Shown piece by piece: positions 9,012 to 17,419 of a stretch of DNA of 64,000 nt. The number at the start of each line of letters is the position of its first letter. Positions within the stretch are counted from its first letter, which is position 1. The stretch comes from Planctobacterium marinum. Its GTDB lineage: Bacteria > Pseudomonadota > Gammaproteobacteria > Enterobacterales > Alteromonadaceae. The stretch covers positions 267,191 to 331,190 of the forward strand of contig NZ_JAJEWQ010000001.1 in NCBI RefSeq assembly GCF_020687805.1. Direction: 5' to 3'. The notes under the pieces are model-generated. The model made no database searches and was not told the DNA's origin. It was given only the letters and a program-made list of their open reading frames with translations. A program made the position numbers and the translations under genes.

Positions 9012-10163
9012 CTATTGCACCTCAACCATTTCTGCTTGTGAGACGATCCGAACAATATCGCCTTCAGAGAGAAAACCCGCACCTTCTACAACGATCTTTT
9101 CGACGTTTTTAAATGACGATATTATTTCTACATCACTATCTTTTCTTCGCCCTGTTTCTACAAAATGAAGCGAAACTTTAGTGATGTCTTTATCTTCGTT
9201 TATTGCTAGCACATAAGTGCGACCATCCCGAATTACGACGCTTTTAGCAGGTACTATTAAGGCTTCGCTCATTCCAAGCGATACATTCCCCGAAACAAAC
9301 ATCCCTGCGACCGCATTGCCATTTTCTGGTATATCAGCAAAAACAGTGGCCAGCCGTGTATTGCTATCAAAGTACGGTGATTTTTGTCGGATGATGGCAC
9401 TTGTGGACGTGTTATCGGGCATTAGCAACGTTACACGTTGACCGGGTTTGATGAGGTTAAATTGCTCAGGAGTGACTTCTCCTCGCCATTCAAGTCGTTG
9501 TTTGCGGATCAATTGGAAGAGCTCCTGTCCGACAGAAATAGTAGCTCCCAGTGTTGCCGAACGGGAAGTGATAACCCCATCATCTGGCGCTATCACGTCT
9601 GTAAACTTTAGTTGCAACTGATTTTTTATCAGCTGAGCCTCTGAAACTTTTGCTTGAGTTTCGGCCTGCAGGAGATCTTGCTCACTGACAGCTTTACTAT
9701 TTTTTAACGCTTTCAATCGAGTTAACTCCGCTTTGGCCTGCTCAAAACCAGCCACAAGCTCAGCCTGTTCAGCAAGTAGTAAGGAGCGGTCAAAACGGGC
9801 CAGTATTTGCCCTTTTTTGACTATGTCACCAATATTTACTGATACGTCCACGAGCTGATAACCACCGATTTGAGAGCTGATACTGGCGTTTTGCCATGGA
9901 GCAATGTCACCATAAATAGTTAGCGTGTTGGGCCATACCACAGTACGGGGTGTTGAAGTAGTTACTGTCATTGATGGAACTGTGTTTTGCGTTTTTTCAT
10001 CTGCCACTAGTTGTCCGGTTGGCAGGATAAACAGCAATATTACAGGGCTTAAGATATGCAGCTTCAAATGGTGAAGATAGCACTTTAACTTTTCTATTCC
10101 CGGAAGCCCGGGGTTTTTAAGAGCAGCTGTACTTGATTTTAAAAATGATACTGTATTTGTCAT
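9012..10163 (-). CDS. RND periplasmic adaptor (HlyD/AcrA family)
   Basis: The 383-residue product has an N-terminal hydrophobic segment (LHILSPVILLFILPTG). Next come the lipoyl half-motifs (GDIAPWQNASISSQIGGYQL and VNIGDIVKKGQILARFD), a coiled-coil hairpin (residues ~125-175), and the second lipoyl half with VIAPDDGVITSRSA. Beta-barrel and membrane-proximal domains follow. It links the RND pump of the next gene to an outer-membrane channel. The first ~30 residues before the hydrophobic segment are unusually long, so a later start is possible. It is the first gene of a three-gene operon preceded by a GTAAG-N6-GTAAG box at 10248-10263. Confidence 0.93.
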   Translation of the reverse strand: MTNTVSFLKSSTAALKNPGLPGIEKLKCYLHHLKLHILSPVILLFILPTGQLVADEKTQNTVPSMTVTTSTPRTVVWPNTLTIYGDIAPWQNASISSQIGGYQLVDVSVNIGDIVKKGQILARFDRSLLLAEQAELVAGFEQAKAELTRLKALKNSKAVSEQDLLQAETQAKVSEAQLIKNQLQLKFTDVIAPDDGVITSRSATLGATISVGQELFQLIRKQRLEWRGEVTPEQFNLIKPGQRVTLLMPDNTSTSAIIRQKSPYFDSNTRLATVFADIPENGNAVAGMFVSGNVSLGMSEALIVPAKSVVIRDGRTYVLAINEDKDITKVSLHFVETGRRKDSDVEIISSFKNVEKIVVEGAGFLSEGDIVRIVSQAEMVEVQ

Positions 10164-10228
10164 TCATAGACTCAATAGTTAATCAGCCCAACTGAAAGCG
10201 GGCAAAATAGGTGGTTAAGACGTTGAGG

Positions 10229-10263
10229 CTATAATTGCAAAAGGAAACTTACTGCATTCTTAC
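10229..10263 (-). promoter_or_regulatory. Direct-repeat operator and -10-like element of the RND operon
   Basis: On the minus strand, GTAAG half-sites sit 11 bp apart at 10263-10248. A TTATAG hexamer follows 13 nt later (10234-10229). The same 13-nt gap to an AT-rich hexamer occurs at the 11061 site, which supports a promoter where the repeat replaces the -35 element. Confidence 0.55.
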
Positions 10264-10275
10264 CCGTTCCTCACA

Positions 10276-10291
10276 GTAAGCTTTCCGTAAG
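10276..10291 (+). promoter_or_regulatory. Direct-repeat operator before the degenerate MBL gene
   Basis: GTAAG at 10276-10280 and 10287-10291, 11 bp apart on the plus strand, face the gene at 10367. With the minus-strand copy 12 bp away they form a divergent pair of sites in one intergenic region, allowing one regulator to serve both directions. Confidence 0.55.
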
Positions 10292-10366
10292 TATTCTCTT
10301 TTAGGCTATGTGTTATCTGTTTAATTTAACTGGTGATCAGTAAAACAGCTCCTGTGGGAGAAGCGC

Positions 10367-11011
10367 ATGCGATTTTTAAAAGAGGTCATTTATGCAATGA
10401 CGCCATTGTTTGTTCCCTTTTTGCTGGCAGCAAGCGTACTGTGCTTAACAAAAACAGTTTTTTCAAAGGGGGCCGCAAGGTGCTACCCGTCGGGAAGTGA
10501 GCAGAGTATTGCATGCAATGGTGCGGTTCCTATATACACCAATAAAGTATGGCTGCTGTTATTTGAATCAAAACGAGAGGTATTTCACGAAGTTACATTA
10601 AGTACTATGGATAATAGTTTAATATTGCCTAACGATGATACCTATTTAGTTAAAGTAGGTGACGCTAATATTATTGTTAATCCCTATTTTCCAACAGACA
10701 CCTTTGTTCAATATTCAGTGCTTAGCGGCCAAATAATCCAGGAGAAGAAGTCATTAGAGGATTTACCAGAAATAGACATCATTATTATAAGCGAGTGCTA
10801 TTCTGATTATCTCGATAATGATTTTTTGAGTGAACTTAAGCGTCGTTATTCGCCCGTTATTATCACTCGAATAGGAAACGGAGACAGGATAAATACAAAC
10901 GGATATTTTCCAATTTATGAACTCGCTCTATGGGAGGAAATTCAACTTGCAAATAATCTCTCAATATCCATTTCTCCCTCATATTATCCGCTTTTCCCGG
11001 ATAAATTTTAA
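10367..11011 (+). CDS. Truncated, degenerate metallo-beta-lactamase-fold protein
   Basis: The 214-residue product has a good start (GGGAG 7 nt before the ATG) and an N-terminal hydrophobic segment (MTPLFVPFLLAASVLCL). It aligns by eye with the intact enzyme encoded at 11154: LPEIDIIIISECYSDYLD corresponds to LPNIDLILISHNHYDHLD. The zinc motif HxHxDH is therefore replaced by ExYxDY; only the aspartate remains. The protein stops where the next histidine strand begins, so the C-terminal half of the fold is missing. It is either a decaying duplicate or a non-catalytic protein. The intact RBS and its own GTAAG-N6-GTAAG box argue that it is still expressed. Confidence 0.7.
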   Translation: MRFLKEVIYAMTPLFVPFLLAASVLCLTKTVFSKGAARCYPSGSEQSIACNGAVPIYTNKVWLLLFESKREVFHEVTLSTMDNSLILPNDDTYLVKVGDANIIVNPYFPTDTFVQYSVLSGQIIQEKKSLEDLPEIDIIIISECYSDYLDNDFLSELKRRYSPVIITRIGNGDRINTNGYFPIYELALWEEIQLANNLSISISPSYYPLFPDKF

Positions 11012-11060
11012 TGGATATACGATGTTCACGCGTTAGCTCACCATTCTTAAAATCGTACCT

Positions 11061-11095
11061 GTAAGTTTTCAGTAAGAAATCTCAATCAATAATAT
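11061..11095 (+). promoter_or_regulatory. Direct-repeat operator and -10-like element before the MBL lipoprotein gene
   Basis: GTAAG at 11061-11065 and 11072-11076 are 11 bp apart. TAATAT at 11090-11095 follows after 13 nt and could be the -10 element. The pattern matches the RND operon promoter on the other strand. Confidence 0.58.
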
Positions 11096-11153
11096 AAATT
11101 GGTTCTGAAAAACTGTTGTGCAGAAAAGTTTTCAAAGAGTGGTTGAGGTTAAA

Positions 11154-12194
11154 GTGTTAAATAAAATTTGCAAAATATTTCTTCATATCTTTTGTTTAAC
11201 GCCTTTAATCGGGTGTGACGGGAATGAGAGAAAGAGCCGTTCTGACCATTTTGATGGGAAAAAGTATTACAACCCGACACTTCAAAAGCAGTTTTCGCCG
11301 GGGCTATCTGATATATATCAAATGATGCGTGAAGGCAGACCTGATTGGCCAGATAGGATAGAGAACAAAGGCGTATCTCAGCTTGATGCTACTCTTGGGC
11401 CTGATGATTTCAGTTTGACCTTTGTTAACCACGCAACATTTCTGATCCAGTTTGCAGGGGTTAACGTCTTGACCGATCCGGTGTGGTCCGAGCGCGCAAG
11501 CCCGGTAAGTTGGATTGGACCTAAACGGGTTCGAAAGCCGGGAATCCCAATTAGCAAGTTGCCCAATATTGACCTCATTCTAATCAGCCATAATCACTAT
11601 GATCATCTGGACATCAAAACTCTGAAGCTATTGAGCGATAAGTTTAACCCCGTGGTTGTCGTACCAATTGGAGATAAAAAGCTGCTTAATTCAGTCGGCA
11701 TAAGAAACGTTAAGGAGCTTGATTGGTGGGAAAGTATTTCAATGGAAGAGGGGAGCACCATTACTTTTACCCCAACACAGCACTCGTCTGCCCGAGGTTT
11801 GTTTGATAGGGATAAAAGTCTTTGGGGAAGTTATTTCATTAAATACCGGCAAAGAAGCATTTATTTCGGGGGAGATGCTGGATATTCAAGCCACTTTTCG
11901 GAAACCCGAAAACGCTTAGGACCTCCAGATGTTGCTTTGCTGGGGATTGGTGCCTACGCCCCTCGATTTTTTATGAAGTCCATTCATATGGACCCTGCTG
12001 AAGCCGTGCTGGCGCATAAAGATCTTGGCGCAAATCAAAGTGTTGGAATGCATTTTGGTACTTTTCAACTTTCATCCGAATCGTTTGATCAGCCACTAAA
12101 AGAATTAGGTATTGCTCTGCTCGAACAAGGAGTGAAAGAAAGTGCCTTTACAACCTTACAGGATGGAGAGACGAGGCTGTTTTTAAACAATTGA
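11154..12194 (+). CDS. Metallo-beta-lactamase-fold lipoprotein (UlaG/NAPE-PLD-like)
   Basis: I place the start at GTG 11154, with GAGG at 11145-11148. This gives a lipoprotein signal (hydrophobic stretch, then LIGC with Cys21) and a 346-residue product; an upstream GTG at 11118 would spoil the signal. The zinc motif HNHYDHLD (His146, His148, Asp150, His151) is intact. Further family motifs are NHATFLIQF, NVLTDPVW, PTQHSSARG, FGGDAGYSSHF and GMHFGTF. The layout resembles NAPE-phospholipase D/UlaG-type hydrolases that act on phosphodiester or lactone bonds; an envelope lipid substrate is plausible but unproven. Confidence 0.85.
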   Translation: MLNKICKIFLHIFCLTPLIGCDGNERKSRSDHFDGKKYYNPTLQKQFSPGLSDIYQMMREGRPDWPDRIENKGVSQLDATLGPDDFSLTFVNHATFLIQFAGVNVLTDPVWSERASPVSWIGPKRVRKPGIPISKLPNIDLILISHNHYDHLDIKTLKLLSDKFNPVVVVPIGDKKLLNSVGIRNVKELDWWESISMEEGSTITFTPTQHSSARGLFDRDKSLWGSYFIKYRQRSIYFGGDAGYSSHFSETRKRLGPPDVALLGIGAYAPRFFMKSIHMDPAEAVLAHKDLGANQSVGMHFGTFQLSSESFDQPLKELGIALLEQGVKESAFTTLQDGETRLFLNN

Positions 12195-12277
12195 TATATT
12201 CGTACAATATCAATGATGTCGCGAGAATATTAGTTATATGGAAAATCAATCATCTAAATTTTTGTTAGAGAGGGCTG

Positions 12278-13084
12278 ATGTTTAAAAAGACCTTAAGCCT
12301 GTTTTTTGCAATTTTGATAATTTCACCAGTATCCGCTGAACCTGTTTATGAGTTTGGTATCGGAGTAGCTGCGGCTAGTCTGCCCTCTTATCCAGGCTCT
12401 GATGACCAGGTTTATTATGCACTGCCGCTACCTTACTTCTATTATCAAGATGAATACATAACGGTGGATCGAGAAGGGCTAATCGGCAGTATTTTTGAGT
12501 TTGAACATTGGGGGTTAGATGTATCATTCTCTGGCGGAATACCAGTGAACAGCGATGATTCAACGGTGCGTGAAGGGATGCCTGATTTAGACTGGACATT
12601 AGAGGCTGGTCCAAAGCTAGAGTATTATTTTACAGATAAAGACAATACAGATGGCTACCTGCGCACCCACATTTATTTGCGCAAAGTCTTTGCTACTGAC
12701 CTAAGTTACCTGTCGTCTGTAGGTAACCGTATGGGATTGGGATTTGAACATAAAAGGATAATTCTTGTATCAGACAATTTACCAATGACCTGGACTTCTC
12801 AACTCACCCTGAATTGGGCTGATGGGGGAGCTCAAGATTACTTTTATGGTGTTTCAAGTTTATATGCCAATGAAAATCGACCGGAGTACATTGGTCAGTC
12901 AGGCTATGCCAGTACGGAGCTTTCTGGAGGGATTACGGTAAACATAGAGCAATTAGTGATAGGGGCTTTTGTTCGTTATCAAAACTTTTCAGGCGCGGCT
13001 TCCGTTAACAGTGCTCTCCTTCAAGGTAATTCTAACTTCAGTTTTGGTATTGGTGTTATTTGGGTACTTGGTTCGAATAGATAA
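12278..13084 (+). CDS. MipA/OmpV family outer-membrane protein 1
   Basis: The 268-residue product has a signal peptide ending in SAEPVYEFG. It then has the MipA/OmpV start GIGVAAASLPSYPGSDDQ, alternating beta-strand sequence, and a C-terminal strand ending in SFGIGVIWVLG. The family forms beta-barrels or scaffolds that interact with murein hydrolases (MipA) and is often linked to QseB/PmrA-type regulators. A GAGAGGG ribosome-binding site precedes the ATG. It lies 83 bp after the MBL gene with no evident promoter repeat, so both may share one transcript. Confidence 0.85.
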   Translation: MFKKTLSLFFAILIISPVSAEPVYEFGIGVAAASLPSYPGSDDQVYYALPLPYFYYQDEYITVDREGLIGSIFEFEHWGLDVSFSGGIPVNSDDSTVREGMPDLDWTLEAGPKLEYYFTDKDNTDGYLRTHIYLRKVFATDLSYLSSVGNRMGLGFEHKRIILVSDNLPMTWTSQLTLNWADGGAQDYFYGVSSLYANENRPEYIGQSGYASTELSGGITVNIEQLVIGAFVRYQNFSGAASVNSALLQGNSNFSFGIGVIWVLGSNR

Positions 13085-13111
13085 CTTTTCAATATTGATG
13101 ATAGATATTCA

Positions 13112-13213
13112 TTACTGAGCGAGGTCAATGATTACGGCCAGTAGAGTAATGACGATAAAGGCAATAATTACAGCACTGGTTACTAATGTAAGATTTCGCC
13201 ACTTGCTTTTCAC
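13112..13213 (-). CDS. Small single-span membrane peptide (33 aa)
   Basis: A 34-codon frame on the minus strand starts at GTG 13213 and ends with TAA at 13112. It encodes a short basic head (MKSKWRNLTL) followed by a hydrophobic helix (VIIAFIVITLLAVIIDL), so it would insert N-in. AAGGAG lies about 10 nt before the GTG, which is strong support for translation. It is convergent with the MipA gene and divergent from the second MipA–two-component operon. Small membrane peptides of this plan often modulate pumps or sensor kinases; that role is only inferred. Confidence 0.5.
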   Translation of the reverse strand: MKSKWRNLTLVTSAVIIAFIVITLLAVIIDLAQ

Positions 13214-13308
13214 TAGTAAAACTCTCCTTTATTACATTTATGCCATTGAGTAACAGTGTACAAACTGTCGGCTCTCGTTTGGGGCAAGGAATACTCTACT
13301 TGCAATAA

Positions 13309-13358
13309 CTTTCAGGAAACTTACCGAAAAATTTTTAATACAGTAAGTTTCAGGTAAG
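13309..13358 (+). promoter_or_regulatory. Operator region of the MipA–two-component operon
   Basis: A perfect GTAAG-N6-GTAAG repeat (13343-13347, 13354-13358) faces the operon beginning at 13408. Upstream, CTTTC-N6-CTTAC (13309-13324) is an imperfect copy in the opposite direction, so the region mirrors the divergent layout at 10248-10291. The reverse copy faces the small membrane peptide gene (start 13213). The arrangement implies autoregulation of the response regulator encoded downstream. Confidence 0.6.
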
Positions 13359-13407
13359 TGAATACGCGTGAAGCTGCGGTTAACTTGTTTTATGTTGGTG
13401 AATATTA

Positions 13408-14259
13408 ATGAATTTAATACCTTGCTTGAATCAATACCAAAAATTGTCTTTTGATGTCACAACAGGTGTCGTCATTCTTGGGCTAGTTATTTCTTGCAGC
13501 GTATCGTCGCAGCCGCTCCATCCATCGAATCAAGACGACAGCGCTAAACAGGTTGGTAGTCAGAATGGCTGGGGGGTAGGCCTGGCAGCTATCAGCAATC
13601 AGCAAAGTATTGAGGGCATCGACAGAGATACAATGCTAATACCAATCGTCACTTTCGAAAACGAATATGTACGTTGGTTTGGACCAAATATTGATATTAA
13701 ACTGCCGGAGTTTAGGTTGAATGATGAACAACACCTGGAGTTTAGTTTAACTGGCGGGTTCGACTTTGGTGGATACGATGAAGATGAAGCCGAAGATACT
13801 CCAATTCTACAGGGAATGGAGGAACGTAAAGGAAGCTTTGCCATTGGAGCTGGCGTTAAATGGAATAATCCGTGGGTTGAAGTTGAGGCTAAATGGCTGA
13901 CTGACATTTCAGGTGATAGAGAGGCTAACCGCGTCACCTTGAACTTTGAAAGAAACTGGATGTTTTATAATAAAATAATACTGTCACCCCATCTGGGAAT
14001 TACCTGGTTAGATGACAACTTTGTAAATTTCCATTACGGTGTCAGAAGTAATGAGGTCAGAAGTGATCGCTTAGCCTACACAGGAGAAGCAACGGTGAAT
14101 TTTGAATACGGTCTGCGCACCGCTTATTTGATCGACCAGAGTCATTCGGTAATGCTGGATTTCAGTGTAACCAGTTTGGGTAATGAAATAACTAATAGTC
14201 CTCTGGTAGATAGTTCAACAGAGAACAATTTATTAATTTTCTATATGTATAAATTCTAA
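13408..14259 (+). CDS. MipA/OmpV family outer-membrane protein 2
   Basis: The 283-residue product carries an N-terminal hydrophobic export segment (GVVILGLVISC; a lipobox is possible). It then has WGVGLAAISNQ, the strand-rich body with VRWFGPNIDIKLPEF, and a C-terminal LIFYMYKF that suits an outer-membrane beta-barrel. It belongs to MipA/OmpV by overall pattern but is divergent from the copy at 12278. Its stop codon overlaps the start of the response regulator gene (TAATG), so it is co-translated with the two-component system and is probably part of the signalling or response module. Confidence 0.78.
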   Translation: MNLIPCLNQYQKLSFDVTTGVVILGLVISCSVSSQPLHPSNQDDSAKQVGSQNGWGVGLAAISNQQSIEGIDRDTMLIPIVTFENEYVRWFGPNIDIKLPEFRLNDEQHLEFSLTGGFDFGGYDEDEAEDTPILQGMEERKGSFAIGAGVKWNNPWVEVEAKWLTDISGDREANRVTLNFERNWMFYNKIILSPHLGITWLDDNFVNFHYGVRSNEVRSDRLAYTGEATVNFEYGLRTAYLIDQSHSVMLDFSVTSLGNEITNSPLVDSSTENNLLIFYMYKF

Positions 14260-14927
14260 TGAGCCGTGTTTTATTGGTTGAAGACCATGAAAGGTTAGCG
14301 TCAATTATTGAAACGCAACTGTCTAAATCTGGAATAGCAGTAGATGTTTTCTTTCGCATTGATATGGCCTGGCAAGCATTGCAGCAGATCAGCTATCAAG
14401 TTTTGATTTTAGATAGAGGGTTACCGGATGGAGACGGATTGACATTGGTAAAACGAATTCGAAGCGCAAACATAAAAATCCCCTGTTTGATATTAACTGC
14501 CAGAGATGCTTTGCATGACCGCATCGAGGGGTTAGATACAGGTGCTGATGATTATTTAACAAAACCTTTTGCGATGGAAGAGCTGGTTGCAAGAGTCAGA
14601 GCTTTGTTAAGAAGGCCAGTGGAAAGCATCGCACTACAACCGCGTTTTAAAGACTTACAAATAAAACCTGATGAAGGTGTAATTTGCTGTGGTAATGAAA
14701 GTGTTTCATTGGCACCGGCTGAACTTCAGGTAATGTTATTGTTAATACAAAAAAAGGGAGACGTTGTACGGCGCAGTGCTCTGGAAGCAGCTGGTTGGGG
14801 GTTAAGTGATGCTGTAACACCCAATGCGTTAGATGTGGTGTTACACCGGTTGAGAAAAAAGCTTTTAGCGATAGACTCTGCGCTGGAAATTGTAAACATG
14901 AGAAGTCTTGGCTATGCGCTTAAATAA
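14259..14927 (+). CDS. OmpR-family response regulator (QseB/PmrA-like)
   Basis: The 222-residue product has a receiver domain (residues 1-115): acidic pair in LVEDHE, phospho-acceptor Asp in LILDRGLPDGDG, Thr in LTARDA, Lys in DYLTKPF. A winged-helix OmpR output domain follows (VMLLLIQKKGDVVRRSALEAAGWG…NALDVVLHRLRKKL). QseB and PmrA in this group bind direct repeats with 11-bp periodicity. Five such repeats (GTAAG-N6-GTAAG) lie before its own operon and four neighbouring units, so these are its probable targets. It overlaps the MipA gene upstream and the kinase gene downstream. Confidence 0.93.
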   Translation: MSRVLLVEDHERLASIIETQLSKSGIAVDVFFRIDMAWQALQQISYQVLILDRGLPDGDGLTLVKRIRSANIKIPCLILTARDALHDRIEGLDTGADDYLTKPFAMEELVARVRALLRRPVESIALQPRFKDLQIKPDEGVICCGNESVSLAPAELQVMLLLIQKKGDVVRRSALEAAGWGLSDAVTPNALDVVLHRLRKKLLAIDSALEIVNMRSLGYALK

Positions 14928-16287
14928 GAAAAAATGGCGTCAACGATTGAGTGCAAAAGTACTATTCGCCTTTGTGCTTGGGGTGGTACTGAGCATTGCA
15001 TTGGTTGTAATGGTTATTCTTTGGCTGTCTTATTTTCATAAAAGCAGTTTGGCCATTCTCGATGTTTCTGATGTTGCTACTAAAATTGGGAAGACAATCC
15101 AGTTTAACAAATCAGGGTTACCTGTTGGACTGGATATTGCCGATGGTGAACTCAACTGGGTGTTTTCAAGTATGCCGCAGGATGTTGCCTACCGGGTATT
15201 AGACGATACCGGTAAAACGCAGTTATCGATGAACAGTTTGTGGGGTTCCGAGAACACCACCTCTACAACGCAAGCCGGGCACTTTTTCTCTGAGCATAAC
15301 GGAATTTCTTATCATAATGTTATTGCTTCTGTGCTTAATGGTGACGCCACCTGGCACATTCAAATCACAGTTAGTGAGAGATTCTATTCTTTTGTACATA
15401 CTGCCTTTGCTCTCCCGTTTATGATGATGGGCATTGTTGTATTTAGCATTGTTCTGTTTTTTATCTTTGGTACTTGTGCCTGGGTTATCATTGGATACAC
15501 CTTAAAACCACTAAGGGAATTGTCTGAATCGGCGATTGATATTTCACCAAGTACGCTGGGAGCAAGGTTATCTCCGGACGGAATTCCACACGAAATTTTG
15601 CCGATGGTTGAGAGTTTTAACCGCGTTCTGGAAAGATTGGAACATGGCTTCCGAAATCAGCAGGAATTTATGGCACAGGCAGCCCACGAACTTAAGACAC
15701 CATTAGCGTTAATTCGGGCCCAGATTGAACTGAAAGAACAGAGTGATGAGCGCGATATGCTGTTAAATGATGTTGAGCATATGACTCGGCATGTGCAGCA
15801 ATTATTGATGCTTGCAGAAGTGAGCGAAGCACAAAATTACAAACCAGACAGCACAAATGTTGGTGATGTCATAAAAGAAGTCGTTGTTTATTTGCAGCCA
15901 ATGATCAATAAGGCCGACGTAAGCGTGAATGTTGTCCAGACATCAACTGTTAGATGGCAGGCTGATAGTTCGGCATTATTTGTTTTGATAAAGAATCTTT
16001 TGGAAAATGCGATTCAACACGCTCCGAAGGGAACCGCTGTGGATATTTGTATCGAAACATCCCGGATAGCAATTCGTGACAGAGGCCCCGGTATTTTGAA
16101 TGAACTCTTACCTCGGATATTTGAGCGTTTTTGGCGAGGTGAACACCGCCGAGACCATGGTGCCGGACTCGGGCTGGCAATTTGTAAGGAAATTGCACAG
16201 GCCCATGGTTGGAAAATAACGGCTCGTAATATTGAGCAAGGTCTGGTTTTTGAGTTGAACAACGACGTTATTGAAAGTAACGAATAA
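14914..16287 (+). CDS. Sensor histidine kinase (QseC/PmrB-like)
   Basis: I choose ATG 14914 (MRLNKKKWRQRLSAK), 6 bp inside a possible TTG start; this gives 457 residues and overlaps the response regulator gene. TM1 is around residues 17-40 and TM2 around 163-190, enclosing a ~120-residue periplasmic sensor. A HAMP linker follows. The HisKA helix contains AQAAHELKTPLALIRAQ with the phospho-acceptor His, and the ATPase domain has N box LIKNLLENAIQHAP, G1 DRGPGI and G2 GAGLGLAI. It phosphorylates the regulator encoded just upstream. The signal is unknown; the target genes suggest membrane damage or amphiphiles. Confidence 0.93.
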   Translation: MRLNKKKWRQRLSAKVLFAFVLGVVLSIALVVMVILWLSYFHKSSLAILDVSDVATKIGKTIQFNKSGLPVGLDIADGELNWVFSSMPQDVAYRVLDDTGKTQLSMNSLWGSENTTSTTQAGHFFSEHNGISYHNVIASVLNGDATWHIQITVSERFYSFVHTAFALPFMMMGIVVFSIVLFFIFGTCAWVIIGYTLKPLRELSESAIDISPSTLGARLSPDGIPHEILPMVESFNRVLERLEHGFRNQQEFMAQAAHELKTPLALIRAQIELKEQSDERDMLLNDVEHMTRHVQQLLMLAEVSEAQNYKPDSTNVGDVIKEVVVYLQPMINKADVSVNVVQTSTVRWQADSSALFVLIKNLLENAIQHAPKGTAVDICIETSRIAIRDRGPGILNELLPRIFERFWRGEHRRDHGAGLGLAICKEIAQAHGWKITARNIEQGLVFELNNDVIESNE

Positions 16288-16374
16288 TCTACTCTGTGGC
16301 ACTATATATCAGTAATGCCCGGCAAATAAGTTTGGGATAAATATAAAAAACTATAGGGCTATCAGTCCAGTCCG

Positions 16375-17307
16375 TTACTCAACCAGCTGAATATTAACCG
16401 CGTTGTCGCTGTCCTCAGTTTCGCTGAAGTTGTCTTTAAACTCAGGAGTGTCGAAGGCAATATCGCCTTCTTCCGGGGCCTGGTCTGAGGTGGTGATACT
16501 CTGAAAGTCGTACAGGTTTGGATCGGCAAGATGTGATGGCGTGACATTCTGCAGAGCCCGAAACATATTTTCGATGCGGCCTGGATATTGTCTGGACCAG
16601 TCTTGTAACATACCTTTGATCATCTTGCGCTGCAGATTTTCCTGAGAACCACAGAGGTTGCAGGGAATGATTGGGAATTCCATTTTTTCTGCGTATCTGG
16701 CAATGTCTTTTTCGCTGGCATAGGCCAGTGGTCTGATTACAATATTTTTGCCGTCATCACTGACCAGTTTGGGCGGCATGGACTTCATTCGACCGCCATG
16801 GAACATGTTCAGCAACAAGGTTTCCAGCATGTCGTCTCTGTGATGACCTAAGGCTATTTTGGTTGCGCCTAACTCTTGTGCCGTGCGATACAAAATGCCG
16901 CGCCGTAAGCGGCTGCATAGCGAGCAGGTGGTTTTGCCTTCCGGAATTTTTTCCTTCACGATGGAGTAGGTGTCTTCATTGACTATTTTATAATCCACAC
17001 CCAACTGGTCCAGATACGCAGGTAACACATGTTCGGGAAAGCCCGGTTGCTTTTGGTCCAGGTTAACTGCCACAATGTCAAAGTGGATTGGCGCAATATT
17101 TTTCAGAAAAAGCAGGATATCCAGTAAGGTATAGCTGTCTTTACCCCCTGACAGGCACACCATCACCTTGTCACCGTCTTCAATCATATTGAAGTCGGCG
17201 ATGGCTTTACCAACACATCGACGCAAGCGCTTTTGTAATTTGTTAAAGCTGTATTGTTGTTTACTTTTGGTTAAGTGATTAACCGCGGTTGCTGCTTCTG
17301 CTGACAT
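16375..17307 (-). CDS. ttcA: tRNA 2-thiocytidine biosynthesis protein TtcA
   Basis: The 310-residue product has the PP-loop SGGKDS (residues 53-58) that activates C32 of tRNA with ATP. The cysteine pairs CSLC (128/131) and CNLC (216/219) hold the 4Fe-4S cluster. [19 protein letters not shown] is also typical. The enzyme makes 2-thiocytidine at position 32 of certain tRNAs. The C-terminal ~50 residues are acidic and less conserved than the E. coli protein. It lies upstream-to-downstream with uspE and fnr on the same strand, as in many Gammaproteobacteria. Confidence 0.96.
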   Translation of the reverse strand: MSAEAATAVNHLTKSKQQYSFNKLQKRLRRCVGKAIADFNMIEDGDKVMVCLSGGKDSYTLLDILLFLKNIAPIHFDIVAVNLDQKQPGFPEHVLPAYLDQLGVDYKIVNEDTYSIVKEKIPEGKTTCSLCSRLRRGILYRTAQELGATKIALGHHRDDMLETLLLNMFHGGRMKSMPPKLVSDDGKNIVIRPLAYASEKDIARYAEKMEFPIIPCNLCGSQENLQRKMIKGMLQDWSRQYPGRIENMFRALQNVTPSHLADPNLYDFQSITTSDQAPEEGDIAFDTPEFKDNFSETEDSDNAVNIQLVE

Positions 17308-17419
17308 CTGTATTACTCTGAACCCGTTTGACTCAATAAAGCATCCAATATCGGTTTGCCCGGATATTAAATGGCGGCAGAGTATACATTAATTTTCTGT
17401 TTGTCGCATATTATTGCTG

